DNA of 5,531 nucleotides from Candidatus Omnitrophota bacterium (GTDB lineage Bacteria; Omnitrophota; Koll11; Gygaellales; JAHJCI01), in NCBI GenBank assembly GCA_030622705.1, contig JAUXFU010000067.1, positions 1 through 5,531 on the forward strand, written 5' to 3'. The translations under genes and the position numbers were made by a program. Below the pieces are notes generated by a model. That model saw only the letters and a list, made by a program, of their open reading frames with translations. It made no database searches and was not told the DNA's origin. Positions 1-4,610 of this stretch are shown piece by piece. How positions within the stretch are numbered: position 1 is the first letter of the stretch; each line of letters starts with the position of its first letter.

Positions 1-223
1 CCCTTTCGGTTTTTGGCTTTAGCTCTTCTATTTTTCCAGTAATCTCTTCTAAGACAGGCTGGCTAGGTTCTCTTTTCTTTATTTTAAGCCAAGGTAATTC
101 TACATCTGAGATATTTAATGTTCTTTTAATTAATCTATAATAGATTATTAATACTATAGCAATAATAATCAATGCTATTGGCAAAGCAATCGCCTTCCAA
201 AATTCCATTACTTCTGGTCTCAT
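1..223 (-). CDS. Single-pass membrane protein, partial (unrecognised)
   Basis: An open frame begins at ATG 221-223 and runs off the left edge with 74 codons visible. The start is supported by a Shine-Dalgarno sequence, GGAAGG on the minus strand (231-236), 7 bases upstream of the ATG. The visible protein starts MRPEVMEFWK and then has one strongly hydrophobic helix at about residues 11-29, rich in Ile, Leu and Ala. It is followed by basic residues (RLIKR), so by the positive-inside rule the N-terminus would be outside and the remainder cytoplasmic. After the helix the protein is charged and Lys/Glu-rich (about residues 46-74), perhaps the start of a linker or coiled coil. I do not recognise the family. 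It lies 65 bases downstream of the preceding short ORF and could share its transcript. No function is assigned. Confidence 0.62.
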   Translation of the reverse strand, partial: MRPEVMEFWKAIALPIALIIIAIVLIIYYRLIKRTLNISDVELPWLKIKKREPSQPVLEEITGKIEELKPKTER

Positions 224-288
224 CCTTTTTCCTTCCCAGCTTTCTAAATTATTTTCTTTTGCCTAGCTAAGAATTAGCCATAAAAGCA

Positions 289-549
289 CTACCGTAAACA
301 TTTAACTGTAAATATGAATTTCGTCCTTGTCGGTTCAGTACCGCCAGCGCAAGTTGAAAGTATAGAAGAAAGAGTTAAAGACATCATAGATAAACAAGCG
401 GAGGTTATAAAGACTTCCCGTAAATCCGGGTTCTCTTCAAATTTCATATATGCCAATCGAGACATTTCCGCCATTAACCAAGCAGTCCGGTCACTATAAG
501 CTGCCCTCTTCACTGGCGGTTCTAATAATTCCTTATATTTAAAATACAT
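289..549 (-). CDS. Short lipase-like (class 3) N-terminal fragment, probable gene remnant
   Basis: The 86-residue frame starts at ATG 547-549, chosen because AAAGGG lies about 7 bases upstream; a TTG at 574-576 would add nine residues but has no ribosome binding site. Residues about 4-40 contain AAYSDRTAWLMAEMSRLAY followed by MKFEE. From memory this resembles the N-terminus of lipase class 3-like alpha/beta hydrolases, in the segment before the catalytic core; no GxSxG nucleophile elbow is present, so the protein cannot be an active lipase. From about residue 45 the composition changes to Ser/Thr/Leu-rich, which resembles the antisense of a Glu/Lys-rich coding region: the opposite strand at 314-420 reads as a plausible amphipathic helix. 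I infer a truncated gene fused to foreign or inverted sequence. The start is 40 bases after the preceding small gene. It could instead be a real short protein. Confidence 0.42.
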   Translation of the reverse strand: MYFKYKELLEPPVKRAAYSDRTAWLMAEMSRLAYMKFEENPDLREVFITSACLSMMSLTLSSILSTCAGGTEPTRTKFIFTVKCLR

Positions 550-589
550 ATCCTTACCCTTTTCTATAATGTTCAAGTTATATCATTTT

Positions 590-841
590 TTAGCCCTGGT
601 TTAACTTAGCTTCCAATGCATCTAAATCTTGCCGCGATTGTAAAATAATTTCCCTCATCGCTACAAACGAATATACCCGCCGTCCCTGAGTGCCGACAAT
701 GCGAACCGTTACACACTTTTCTCCTTTAGTTATTTCTGAGTTATGCCTTTTACATGTCCTTTTAGCTAAAGCTGTTTCGATTTTTGGACTTCCAAAAGTC
801 GCACTTATGAACGATGGACACCGCCCTCTTTTTTTAGCCAT
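590..841 (-). CDS. Small Cys/His-knuckle protein, coupled to the helicase
   Basis: An 83-residue basic protein of unknown function. Its ATG lies inside the end of the helicase gene, giving an 8-base overlap (ATGGCTAA, 834-841), a classic arrangement for translational coupling, so the two products are probably made together. The N-terminus is Lys/Arg-rich (MAKKRGR). Cysteines and histidines that could hold a metal are C8, C30, H33 and C43, in the context CKRHNSEITKGEKCV. This recalls the first knuckle of small treble-clef zinc fingers (C-x2-C followed by I-x-x-GE). The expected second C-x2-C pair is missing; in its place is a Ser/Val/Met stretch at about 58-62, followed by a helix (about 62-80). 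It may be a degenerate finger, a variant metal site, or no finger at all. A nucleic-acid-binding or helicase-partner role is inferred from charge and coupling alone. Confidence 0.68.
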   Translation of the reverse strand: MAKKRGRCPSFISATFGSPKIETALAKRTCKRHNSEITKGEKCVTVRIVGTQGRRVYSFVAMREIILQSRQDLDALEAKLNQG

Positions 842-2858
842 TTTCGCTTTGCTCCTTTTTAATCCGTCGAGTCAAAGTCTTAATTATCTCATCCAGTGAA
901 TCTGTAGCCTTTTTATAATCCTCGGTTCTCCATTTATCTCTTCCGCCTTGCTGTATCCCGACCACCTTATTTACCTCATGGTTTATGAGCATGACGGCTG
1001 CTACAAAATTTTCTCCCGATACTCCCATACCTTTAAAATACTGAAATGCCAATTCCCGGCCATTTCGAGATAGCCCTGCTCGATTGAGTAAAATGTTAGC
1101 GCAGCTTTTTACTTGTTCATGTAACCGTCTCCTTGCCTCTGTTCTCTGGCGCTGTGGCTGAACAACGAATGGCTCTGGAGACTCTACAGATTTAAATCTC
1201 TCTGCCTGTTTTTTCTTTAAAGTTTCTAGTACATCTTGTCCATCTAAGCCTAACGATTCTGCTACAGACCTCATTTCCTCTAACAGGGCCTCGTCTTCAG
1301 TATCAATAAATGATTCTTGGTAAAATGATTCCACTACCTCTTCGTGCACAACCATTGAAGGAGTGACTCTTTGACGAGTTCGTCCCTCAATGACTTCTCT
1401 CGGAGGCTCAAGTTCTTTACCAGAGATTAAATCTGCAAAAAATTCTCTATCTTCTCTATCAAAGTCACGGAAACCTTCTAGTAAGGTATCCAAATTCATT
1501 CCAATATGAGTTACGACATGCCCATAATTATCCGGATGGCGTGGCTCATATTGTACAATAACTCTCATAATTCTGCCCACAAATTGAACATATGGTGCAA
1601 GTGAACGAAAAGGTCTAAAAATAGCGGCAACGCTTAAATGTGGGTGGTCAAACCCTTCCCCTAACATTTGAACCTGGATTATGCAATCCAATCGTCCACT
1701 TTCTAATCTCTGTAAAACCTCCGCCTTTTTATCTAGAGGCATCGTGCTATAAATTTCTTCCGCTTCATAGCCCCGCTCTCGATAAAGAGACCGAATATCT
1801 TTTGCGTGATTTACATTACATGCCACAGCTATCAGTTGGTGTTTTGTCCCAGAACGTCTGAGTTGTTCCATCTTATCCAAGCTTGCATCTACAATGCTTT
1901 TATTACAGACAGGGGATAAAGCCACTCCTTTACTAAACCACTCTTCTTCTTTAAGCTCCAAAACTTCTTTAAGAGTATGTCTCCGAGAGTCGCCCTGGTA
2001 AGTAAAATACAACTCTTCCGGCGCCACATAGGTTGCTTGCATTTTCTTAATGTACCCCTTTAACATCGCTCTCTTAAATGAATACCTATAAACCAAATCC
2101 CCCCCAATTTGAAGTTCGTCACTTCGAAACGGAGTTGCCGTTAAATTTACGACTTTAGCATTTGGAAACTTCTGAAAAACTTTTTCCCAACTGGGAGCGA
2201 CACTATGATGCCCCTCATCTACAAGAATGAGATCAAAGTAATCATCGGTAAACTGTGGAAGCCATTTATCTGCGCTACTGGCTAATTGCTGAATGTTGGT
2301 AAGAACAATTTGAGATTCGTCACAATCGTGAATATTTGAATCTACACTATCAAGCTTTGCAAGAAATGGACCAGAAAGCATTGTCGCTTTGCTTAAAATC
2401 TTACATTTATGCCAGAAACAATTTCTTCGATTTGAAATATCTAAAGATTTTGCCAACTCCTCTTTAATTGTTAAGTTCGGTGCTACCACCAAAACTCTTC
2501 CTCTGGCTATTCCTAAAGGTAAAATTGCAATAAGTCCCGATTTCCCACATCCAACAGGGAGTTGAACAATTGCTCTTTTTTTGCCTGTCGAAAAATAACC
2601 CCGAGTTGCTTTATATGCCTCCCGTTGAGGATCACGTAAAAGAGGGTTATCTGCAATGTTAAAATCGCAGGACATAAAAAATTCATTCAATGGTTTGCTT
2701 TCCTTAATCCAGACATCCAGTTCTTCTGTGTCAAATCTCCACATCTTTCCTATTTTATGAGCAGGTATCCTCCCACCCTGAGCCATTGAGTAAAGATTTG
2801 TTAGGCTGACGCCAAGATACTGCGATGCTTCTTCGACATTTAACCATTTGCTTGCCAT
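834..2858 (-). CDS. SF2 DEAD/DEAH-family helicase with N-terminal excisionase-like HTH
   Basis: A 674-residue protein. The start is ATG 2856-2858, ten codons inside the longest frame, because AGGAGG lies 7 bases upstream and the predicted promoter overlaps the longer version. Residues about 4-52 form an excisionase/HTH_17-type winged helix-turn-helix (VEEASQYLGVS, then GRIPAHKIGKMWRF). Next is an SF2 helicase of the Res (type III restriction R subunit-like) group: a Q-motif-like LRDPQREAY (74-82); Walker A GCGKSG (103-108); motif Ia VLVVAPN (122-128); DEGHH (214-218); LTATPFR (239-245); IAVACNVNHAKDI (343-355); LGEGFD (399-404); QFVGRIMR (425-432). All core ATPase residues look intact, so it should be an active ATP-dependent translocase or helicase. 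Residues about 480-674 are unrecognised and charged, with a helical C-terminus. I see no nuclease motif. Its position beside a tRNA remnant suggests mobile-element cargo, perhaps defence; that role is inference. Confidence 0.9.
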   Translation of the reverse strand: MASKWLNVEEASQYLGVSLTNLYSMAQGGRIPAHKIGKMWRFDTEELDVWIKESKPLNEFFMSCDFNIADNPLLRDPQREAYKATRGYFSTGKKRAIVQLPVGCGKSGLIAILPLGIARGRVLVVAPNLTIKEELAKSLDISNRRNCFWHKCKILSKATMLSGPFLAKLDSVDSNIHDCDESQIVLTNIQQLASSADKWLPQFTDDYFDLILVDEGHHSVAPSWEKVFQKFPNAKVVNLTATPFRSDELQIGGDLVYRYSFKRAMLKGYIKKMQATYVAPEELYFTYQGDSRRHTLKEVLELKEEEWFSKGVALSPVCNKSIVDASLDKMEQLRRSGTKHQLIAVACNVNHAKDIRSLYRERGYEAEEIYSTMPLDKKAEVLQRLESGRLDCIIQVQMLGEGFDHPHLSVAAIFRPFRSLAPYVQFVGRIMRVIVQYEPRHPDNYGHVVTHIGMNLDTLLEGFRDFDREDREFFADLISGKELEPPREVIEGRTRQRVTPSMVVHEEVVESFYQESFIDTEDEALLEEMRSVAESLGLDGQDVLETLKKKQAERFKSVESPEPFVVQPQRQRTEARRRLHEQVKSCANILLNRAGLSRNGRELAFQYFKGMGVSGENFVAAVMLINHEVNKVVGIQQGGRDKWRTEDYKKATDSLDEIIKTLTRRIKKEQSENG

Positions 2859-2865
2859 ATAAGAA

Positions 2866-2871
2866 CCTCCT
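2866..2871 (-). promoter_or_regulatory. Ribosome binding site of the helicase gene
   Basis: AGGAGG on the minus strand, 7 bases before ATG 2856-2858, is a perfect Shine-Dalgarno match. It fixes the helicase start at the MASKW methionine rather than at the upstream codon at 2886-2888. It also lies where the predicted transcript begins, so the message would open almost directly with the ribosome binding site. Confidence 0.85.
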
Positions 2872-2878
2872 GAGAAGC

Positions 2879-2907
2879 AATATACCAAACATGTCGCAAT
2901 TTGTCAA
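2879..2907 (-). promoter_or_regulatory. Near-consensus sigma-70-type promoter of the helicase operon
   Basis: On the minus strand the -35 box is TTGACA (2902-2907, perfect consensus), the spacer is 17 bases, and the -10 box is TATATT (2879-2884) preceded by TGG, which gives an extended -10 (TGn). Transcription would start around A2871, leaving a leader of only about 13 bases before the helicase ATG. The three ten-base units at 2911-2940 sit directly upstream of the -35 box and may be regulator sites. The boxes and spacing are seen directly; activity is predicted. Confidence 0.78.
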
Positions 2908-2910
2908 TAA

Positions 2911-2940
2911 CTATCTTTTAGTATCTTATGCTATCATAAC
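2911..2940. repeat. Three contiguous 10-bp units with TATC core, upstream of helicase promoter
   Basis: The three consecutive ten-base blocks are CTATCTTTTA, GTATCTTATG and CTATCATAAC, with TATC at exactly the same place in each (2912, 2922, 2932). The last two blocks also form a short inverted repeat, TTATG-ctat-CATAA (2926-2939). A ten-base period places the cores on one face of the helix, just upstream of the -35 box, which suits an array of binding sites for a regulator. The helicase's own HTH domain is one candidate. With A/T-rich DNA, chance similarity or an UP-element-like tract is the main alternative. Confidence 0.45.
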
Positions 2941-2993
2941 TTGTTTTTTCAGAGAAGTTAGGGCCAAAATCAGACAAAAGGGAGTCAAGTCTT

Positions 2994-3059
2994 AAAAGGA
3001 ATTCCGGGAACAGCTCACTTAATTGCCTTTTTACTCTATTCTCGTGCTATCCTTGCCAT
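2994..3059 (-). pseudogene. Possible remnant of the start of an IS200/RAYT-type transposase
   Basis: On the minus strand ATG 3057-3059 reads MARIARE then stop, and 27 bases further, in the same frame, reads AVPGIP (2997-3014). Many REP-associated tyrosine (Y1, IS200-like) transposases begin with MxRIAR followed closely by VPGxPHH, so the two pieces together recall that N-terminus interrupted by nine codons containing two stops. Nothing after AVPGIPF resembles the expected His-hydrophobic-His motif. The matching segments are very short and could be chance. Confidence 0.2.
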
Positions 3060-3122
3060 CGGCTCATTCTATCAAACTATTCTGCTGCTTTCAATAATTA
3101 AGTGTTTCGACCAATAGGTTTC

Positions 3123-3155
3123 ATTGACACCTATTTGACACCTATTTGACACCTA
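3123..3155. repeat. Triple 11-bp direct repeat (TTTGACACCTA)
   Basis: Three head-to-tail 11-base units: ATTGACACCTA (3123-3133), TTTGACACCTA (3134-3144) and TTTGACACCTA (3145-3155). The last two are identical and the first differs at one base. The left unit also pairs with AATAGGT (3113-3119), giving an inverted repeat AATAGGT/ACCTATT with a 9-base spacer. An 11-base period is about one helical turn, as in arrays bound by excisionase-like or repressor proteins. Each unit contains TTGACA, a perfect -35 hexamer on the plus strand. Confidence 0.8.
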
Positions 3156-3162
3156 TTATATA
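3135..3162 (+). promoter_or_regulatory. Possible rightward promoter within the 11-mer repeats
   Basis: On the plus strand the second repeat supplies TTGACA (3135-3140), followed after 16 bases by TATATA (3157-3162); a register two bases later, TATAAA (3159-3164), gives an 18-base spacer. The boxes fit a sigma-70-type promoter overlapped by the repeat array, which could act as its operator. No credible plus-strand gene follows before the tRNA remnant, so if active it would make a non-coding or antisense transcript, or be a relic. Confidence 0.35.
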
Positions 3163-3184
3163 AAAGACGCAAAGAAAGGGTAAA

Positions 3185-3222
3185 TCTCATTAAACAATAG
3201 TCCCAATTTAGTCCCAATGAGA
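3185..3222. repeat. Paired TAGTCCCAAT repeats inside a 7-bp inverted repeat
   Basis: TAGTCCCAAT occurs at 3198-3207 and again at 3209-3218, an 11-base period, the same as the neighbouring TTTGACACCTA array. The pair lies between TCTCATT (3185-3191) and AATGAGA (3216-3222), a perfect 7-bp inverted repeat that partly overlaps the second unit. The layout resembles integrase arm-type sites near an attachment core. Seen directly as repeats; the role is inference. Confidence 0.6.
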
Positions 3223-3308
3223 AATTTGGCCTGGATTATCTTTATGTCTTTTTATTGTAACTCATTGGAAAGTATGGTGATAGATGAATGTGGCGGGAAG
3301 AGTAAATA

Positions 3309-3330
3309 AAAGGACTTGCGCTTTACGAAC
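3309..3330. other. Candidate attachment (att) junction at the tRNA break
   Basis: On the minus strand the tRNA-like sequence runs through ACGGTT and then continues as CGTAAAGCGCAAGTCC into A/T-rich DNA with no matching anticodon stem, T-arm or acceptor strand. Tyrosine recombinases often cross over in tRNA anticodon loops, so this is a natural place for an element end. It is unusual that the 3' half of the tRNA is not restored by the element side. Deletion or later rearrangement is an alternative. Confidence 0.35.
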
Positions 3331-3359
3331 CGTTGCTCTACCAACTGAGCTACGCCGGC
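3323..3359 (-). tRNA. Truncated tRNA, 5' half only (probably tRNA-Thr)
   Basis: Read on the minus strand from 3359: acceptor strand GCCGGCG, TA, D-stem GCTC, D-loop AGTTGGTA, D-stem GAGC, A, then ACGG TTCGTAA. The D-arm is perfect. The GCCGGCG acceptor strand and an apparent CGT in the loop suggest tRNA-Thr, but one base is missing compared with a normal ACGGT-TTCGTAA-ACCGT anticodon arm, so the identity is uncertain. Downstream there is no complementary anticodon stem, no normal T-arm (GTTCRA) and no CGCCGGC acceptor strand, so it cannot form a tRNA. A tRNA-type promoter lies upstream, so the gene was probably intact until an integration, deletion or rearrangement removed its 3' half. Confidence 0.75.
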
Positions 3360-3376
3360 AAAATATTACCTCAAAT

Positions 3377-3404
3377 ATCATACCAGCTTTAGTCATTATT
3401 TCAA
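3377..3404 (-). promoter_or_regulatory. Promoter in front of the truncated tRNA
   Basis: On the minus strand, TTGAAA (3399-3404) is followed after 16 bases by TATGAT (3377-3382), with TGG just before it, giving an extended -10. The tRNA's first base is 17 bases beyond the -10 box, a typical distance for a tRNA gene with a short leader. If still active it would transcribe through the broken tRNA into the repeat region. Confidence 0.55.
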
Positions 3405-3428
3405 GGAAAAATGAAGGAGAGATTAACC

Positions 3429-4280
3429 CTAGATATTCCCTAAATATACGTGTTTTAGTTTCTTTCGGGCGATTTGTTCTGCTATTCTTAGTGTTTCGGA
3501 AGGGGTAGGCGGCAAATTCATCTTGTAACAGGGGAAATAGCGGGAGAAATGTAGCGGAACTTCAGCGCCTAAGTTTTTATAAATCCAATCAGTCAATCCG
3601 ATGAAATTCTCCTGCTTATCATTTAGCCCGGGGATAACCAGGTTGGTCAGTTCAATATGACAGGCATCATGAGCGCGTTTGATTGTCTTTAATACCGGCT
3701 CTAACTGCCCATTACAGAATTTCCGGTAAAACGCATCCTGTATAGACTTAAGGTCAATATTCATCGCATCAATAAAGGGTAAAATCCTCTCTAACGGTTC
3801 TGGATTTACATAACCATTGGTAACCAGAACGTTCTCTAAGCCCTCCTTTTTAGCTAAAACCGCTGTATCCAAAACATACTCATACCAGATAAATGGCTCA
3901 TTATAAGTATAAGCAATGCCAAAGGATTTATGGCTCTTTGCCTGTTTGATTATCTCTTCCGGGGGTAAATGCTCGGTTGAAGCATCAAGGCTTTGGGAGA
4001 TTGACCAGTTCTGGCAGAAAAGGCAGGTAAAATTACAACCCCTTGTGCCGACAGAAAGGATATATTCTCCGGGACGGTGATGATAAAGCGGCTTTTTCTC
4101 GATAGGATCTAAAGCAAGTGAGGTAATCTGCGCGTAGATAAGGCTGTAGAGCTTGCCTTGTTTATTCTGACGTACCCGGCAGATTCCTGATTCTCCGTCA
4201 GGAATAACACATACATGGGGACAAAGTAAACACCTTACTTTCTTACCGGATAAAACCTGATAAAAAAGTGCTTCTTTCAA
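3429..4280 (-). CDS. amrS: AmmeMemoRadiSam system radical SAM enzyme (AmrS)
   Basis: A radical SAM protein of the PflA-like COG1180 group. I chose TTG 4278-4280 (283 residues): it lies 5 bases after the ferredoxin stop and family members begin near this KEALFY segment, with AAGG about 13 bases upstream. A GTG at 4314-4316 (295 residues) would overlap ferredoxin by 31 bases and has no ribosome binding site. Numbering from the TTG: an N-terminal cysteine set C17, C20, C24 and C34 (CLLCPHVC, GICRVR); radical SAM cluster CNFTCLFC (82-89); TYNEPFIWYE (125-134); VTNGY; MNIDLK; IPGLND; and HFSRYFPCYKM (244-254). The protein ends at VYLGNI, without the C-terminal tail carrying C-x2-C that many AmrS proteins have. 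The partners AMMECR1 and Memo are not in the window, and the substrate of this system is not established. Confidence 0.88.
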   Translation of the reverse strand: MKEALFYQVLSGKKVRCLLCPHVCVIPDGESGICRVRQNKQGKLYSLIYAQITSLALDPIEKKPLYHHRPGEYILSVGTRGCNFTCLFCQNWSISQSLDASTEHLPPEEIIKQAKSHKSFGIAYTYNEPFIWYEYVLDTAVLAKKEGLENVLVTNGYVNPEPLERILPFIDAMNIDLKSIQDAFYRKFCNGQLEPVLKTIKRAHDACHIELTNLVIPGLNDKQENFIGLTDWIYKNLGAEVPLHFSRYFPCYKMNLPPTPSETLRIAEQIARKKLKHVYLGNI

Positions 4281-4285
4281 GTTTT

Positions 4286-4468
4286 TTATTCTACCTTGAT
4301 TGCGCTTACCGGACACTGATCGGCAATTTCGGGAAGATTATGCTGGCTGCATTCTGAGGCCTTAACCTTAGCAATCGCATCTGAGTCTATCTTGAAAACC
4401 TCGGGGCAAAGCTGCTCGCAAAGGCCGCAACCCACACAAAGCGTTTCATCTACTGTTACCTTTAACAT
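4286..4468 (-). CDS. [4Fe-4S] ferredoxin, one cluster
   Basis: A 60-residue cytoplasmic electron carrier. Cluster ligands follow the one-cluster pattern CVGCGLC (C11, C14, C17) with the fourth ligand C52 in QCPVSAI. Two further cysteines, C21 (in LCPEVF) and C40, correspond to the pair that forms a disulfide in Desulfovibrio gigas and Thermotoga ferredoxins; here C40 is 12 residues before the last ligand rather than the usual 8, so a disulfide is uncertain. The acidic composition fits a PFOR electron acceptor, and porB is encoded two genes upstream on the same strand. The gene starts at ATG 4466-4468, with only a weak upstream purine stretch (AAGAGA) as a ribosome site, and ends 5 bases before the probable start of amrS, to which it could donate electrons for SAM cleavage. 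Confidence 0.92.
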   Translation of the reverse strand: MLKVTVDETLCVGCGLCEQLCPEVFKIDSDAIAKVKASECSQHNLPEIADQCPVSAIKVE

Positions 4469-4493
4469 AATTATCTCTTATCCGTATATTGTT

Positions 4494-4518
4494 TTATCAA
4501 TTAATGATACCTTGATAA
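4494..4518. repeat. 7-bp inverted repeat upstream of ferredoxin
   Basis: TTATCAA (4494-4500) and TTGATAA (4512-4518) form a perfect inverted repeat with an 11-base spacer, centred about 38 bases before the ferredoxin ATG. It is well placed for an operator. A minus-strand TTGATA within the 4494-4500 arm is also a fair -35 box, but I see only a poor -10 (GAGATA) at 17 bases. Seen as a repeat; the regulatory role is inference. Confidence 0.4.
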
Positions 4519-4546
4519 TTCCCGCACGGTTTCTTCATATTTGCTC

Positions 4547-4607
4547 CTCGATACTCGTTATTTAAAAGACAATTACGAGTATCGAGCATCAAGAATCGAG
4601 CATCGAG
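4547..4607. repeat. REP-like hairpin built from 7-bp tandem units
   Basis: CTCGATACTCGT (4547-4558) and ACGAGTATCGAG (4575-4586) are perfect 12-bp complements with a 16-base A/T-rich loop. The right arm belongs to five consecutive seven-base units on the minus strand: CTCGATG, CTCGATT, CTTGATG, CTCGATA, CTCGTAA (4607 down to 4573). The left arm carries two such units in the opposite orientation. The stem is not followed by a T-run on either strand, so it is not a classic intrinsic terminator. It fills the gap just after the ferritin-like gene and may stabilise or attenuate the message, or belong to a dispersed repeat family of this genome. Confidence 0.8.
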
Positions 4608-4610
4608 TTC

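Larger units (their letters stand above)
2941..3322. other. Gene-free, repeat-rich region between helicase promoter and tRNA remnant
   Basis: No convincing gene lies in this stretch of about 380 bases. Read on the minus strand from the tRNA remnant it contains: a segment with no homology I recognise (about 3223-3322); a pair of TAGTCCCAAT repeats inside a 7-bp inverted repeat; a triple 11-base repeat carrying TTGACA; a possible decayed transposase start (2994-3059); and A/T-rich sequence up to the helicase promoter. The density of short regularly spaced repeats next to a broken tRNA is the expected layout of an attachment region of an integrated element, where integrase arm-type and excisionase sites are clustered. 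This is inference, since no integrase gene is in the window. Confidence 0.5.

Noticed and set aside
266..278. Small hairpin GCTAA-gaa-TTAGC as a terminator
   Set aside because: Only 5 bp, A/T-rich and without a T-run; likely chance.
314..499. Plus-strand ORF of 61 residues
   Set aside because: No ribosome binding site and its second half is the antisense of the lipase-like segment; only the middle looks coding, so it is treated as part of the chimeric-ORF finding, not as a gene.
690..899. Plus-strand ORF of 69 residues
   Set aside because: Lies opposite the small Cys/His gene and the helicase end, with no ribosome site or recognisable protein features.
1640..1861. Plus-strand ORF of 73 residues
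   Set aside because: Antisense to the conserved helicase motifs; a shadow.
3123..3155. CRISPR-like array
   Set aside because: Units are 11 bases and head to tail with no spacers.
3217..3309. Plus-strand 30-residue ORF with a hydrophobic start (MRNLAWIIF)
   Set aside because: No ribosome binding site, and the ATG lies inside the TAGTCCCAAT repeat; too short and unsupported.
3280..3359. Complete tRNA, or tRNA with a short intron
   Set aside because: No matching anticodon stem, T-arm or acceptor strand is found in the next few hundred bases, and I see no group I intron core by eye.
3284..3508. Plus-strand ORF of 74 residues
   Set aside because: Runs antisense through the tRNA remnant, its promoter and the end of amrS; not credible as a protein.
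4547..4586. Intrinsic terminator after the ferritin-like gene
   Set aside because: The stem is long and perfect but has a 16-base loop and no T-run after it on either strand.
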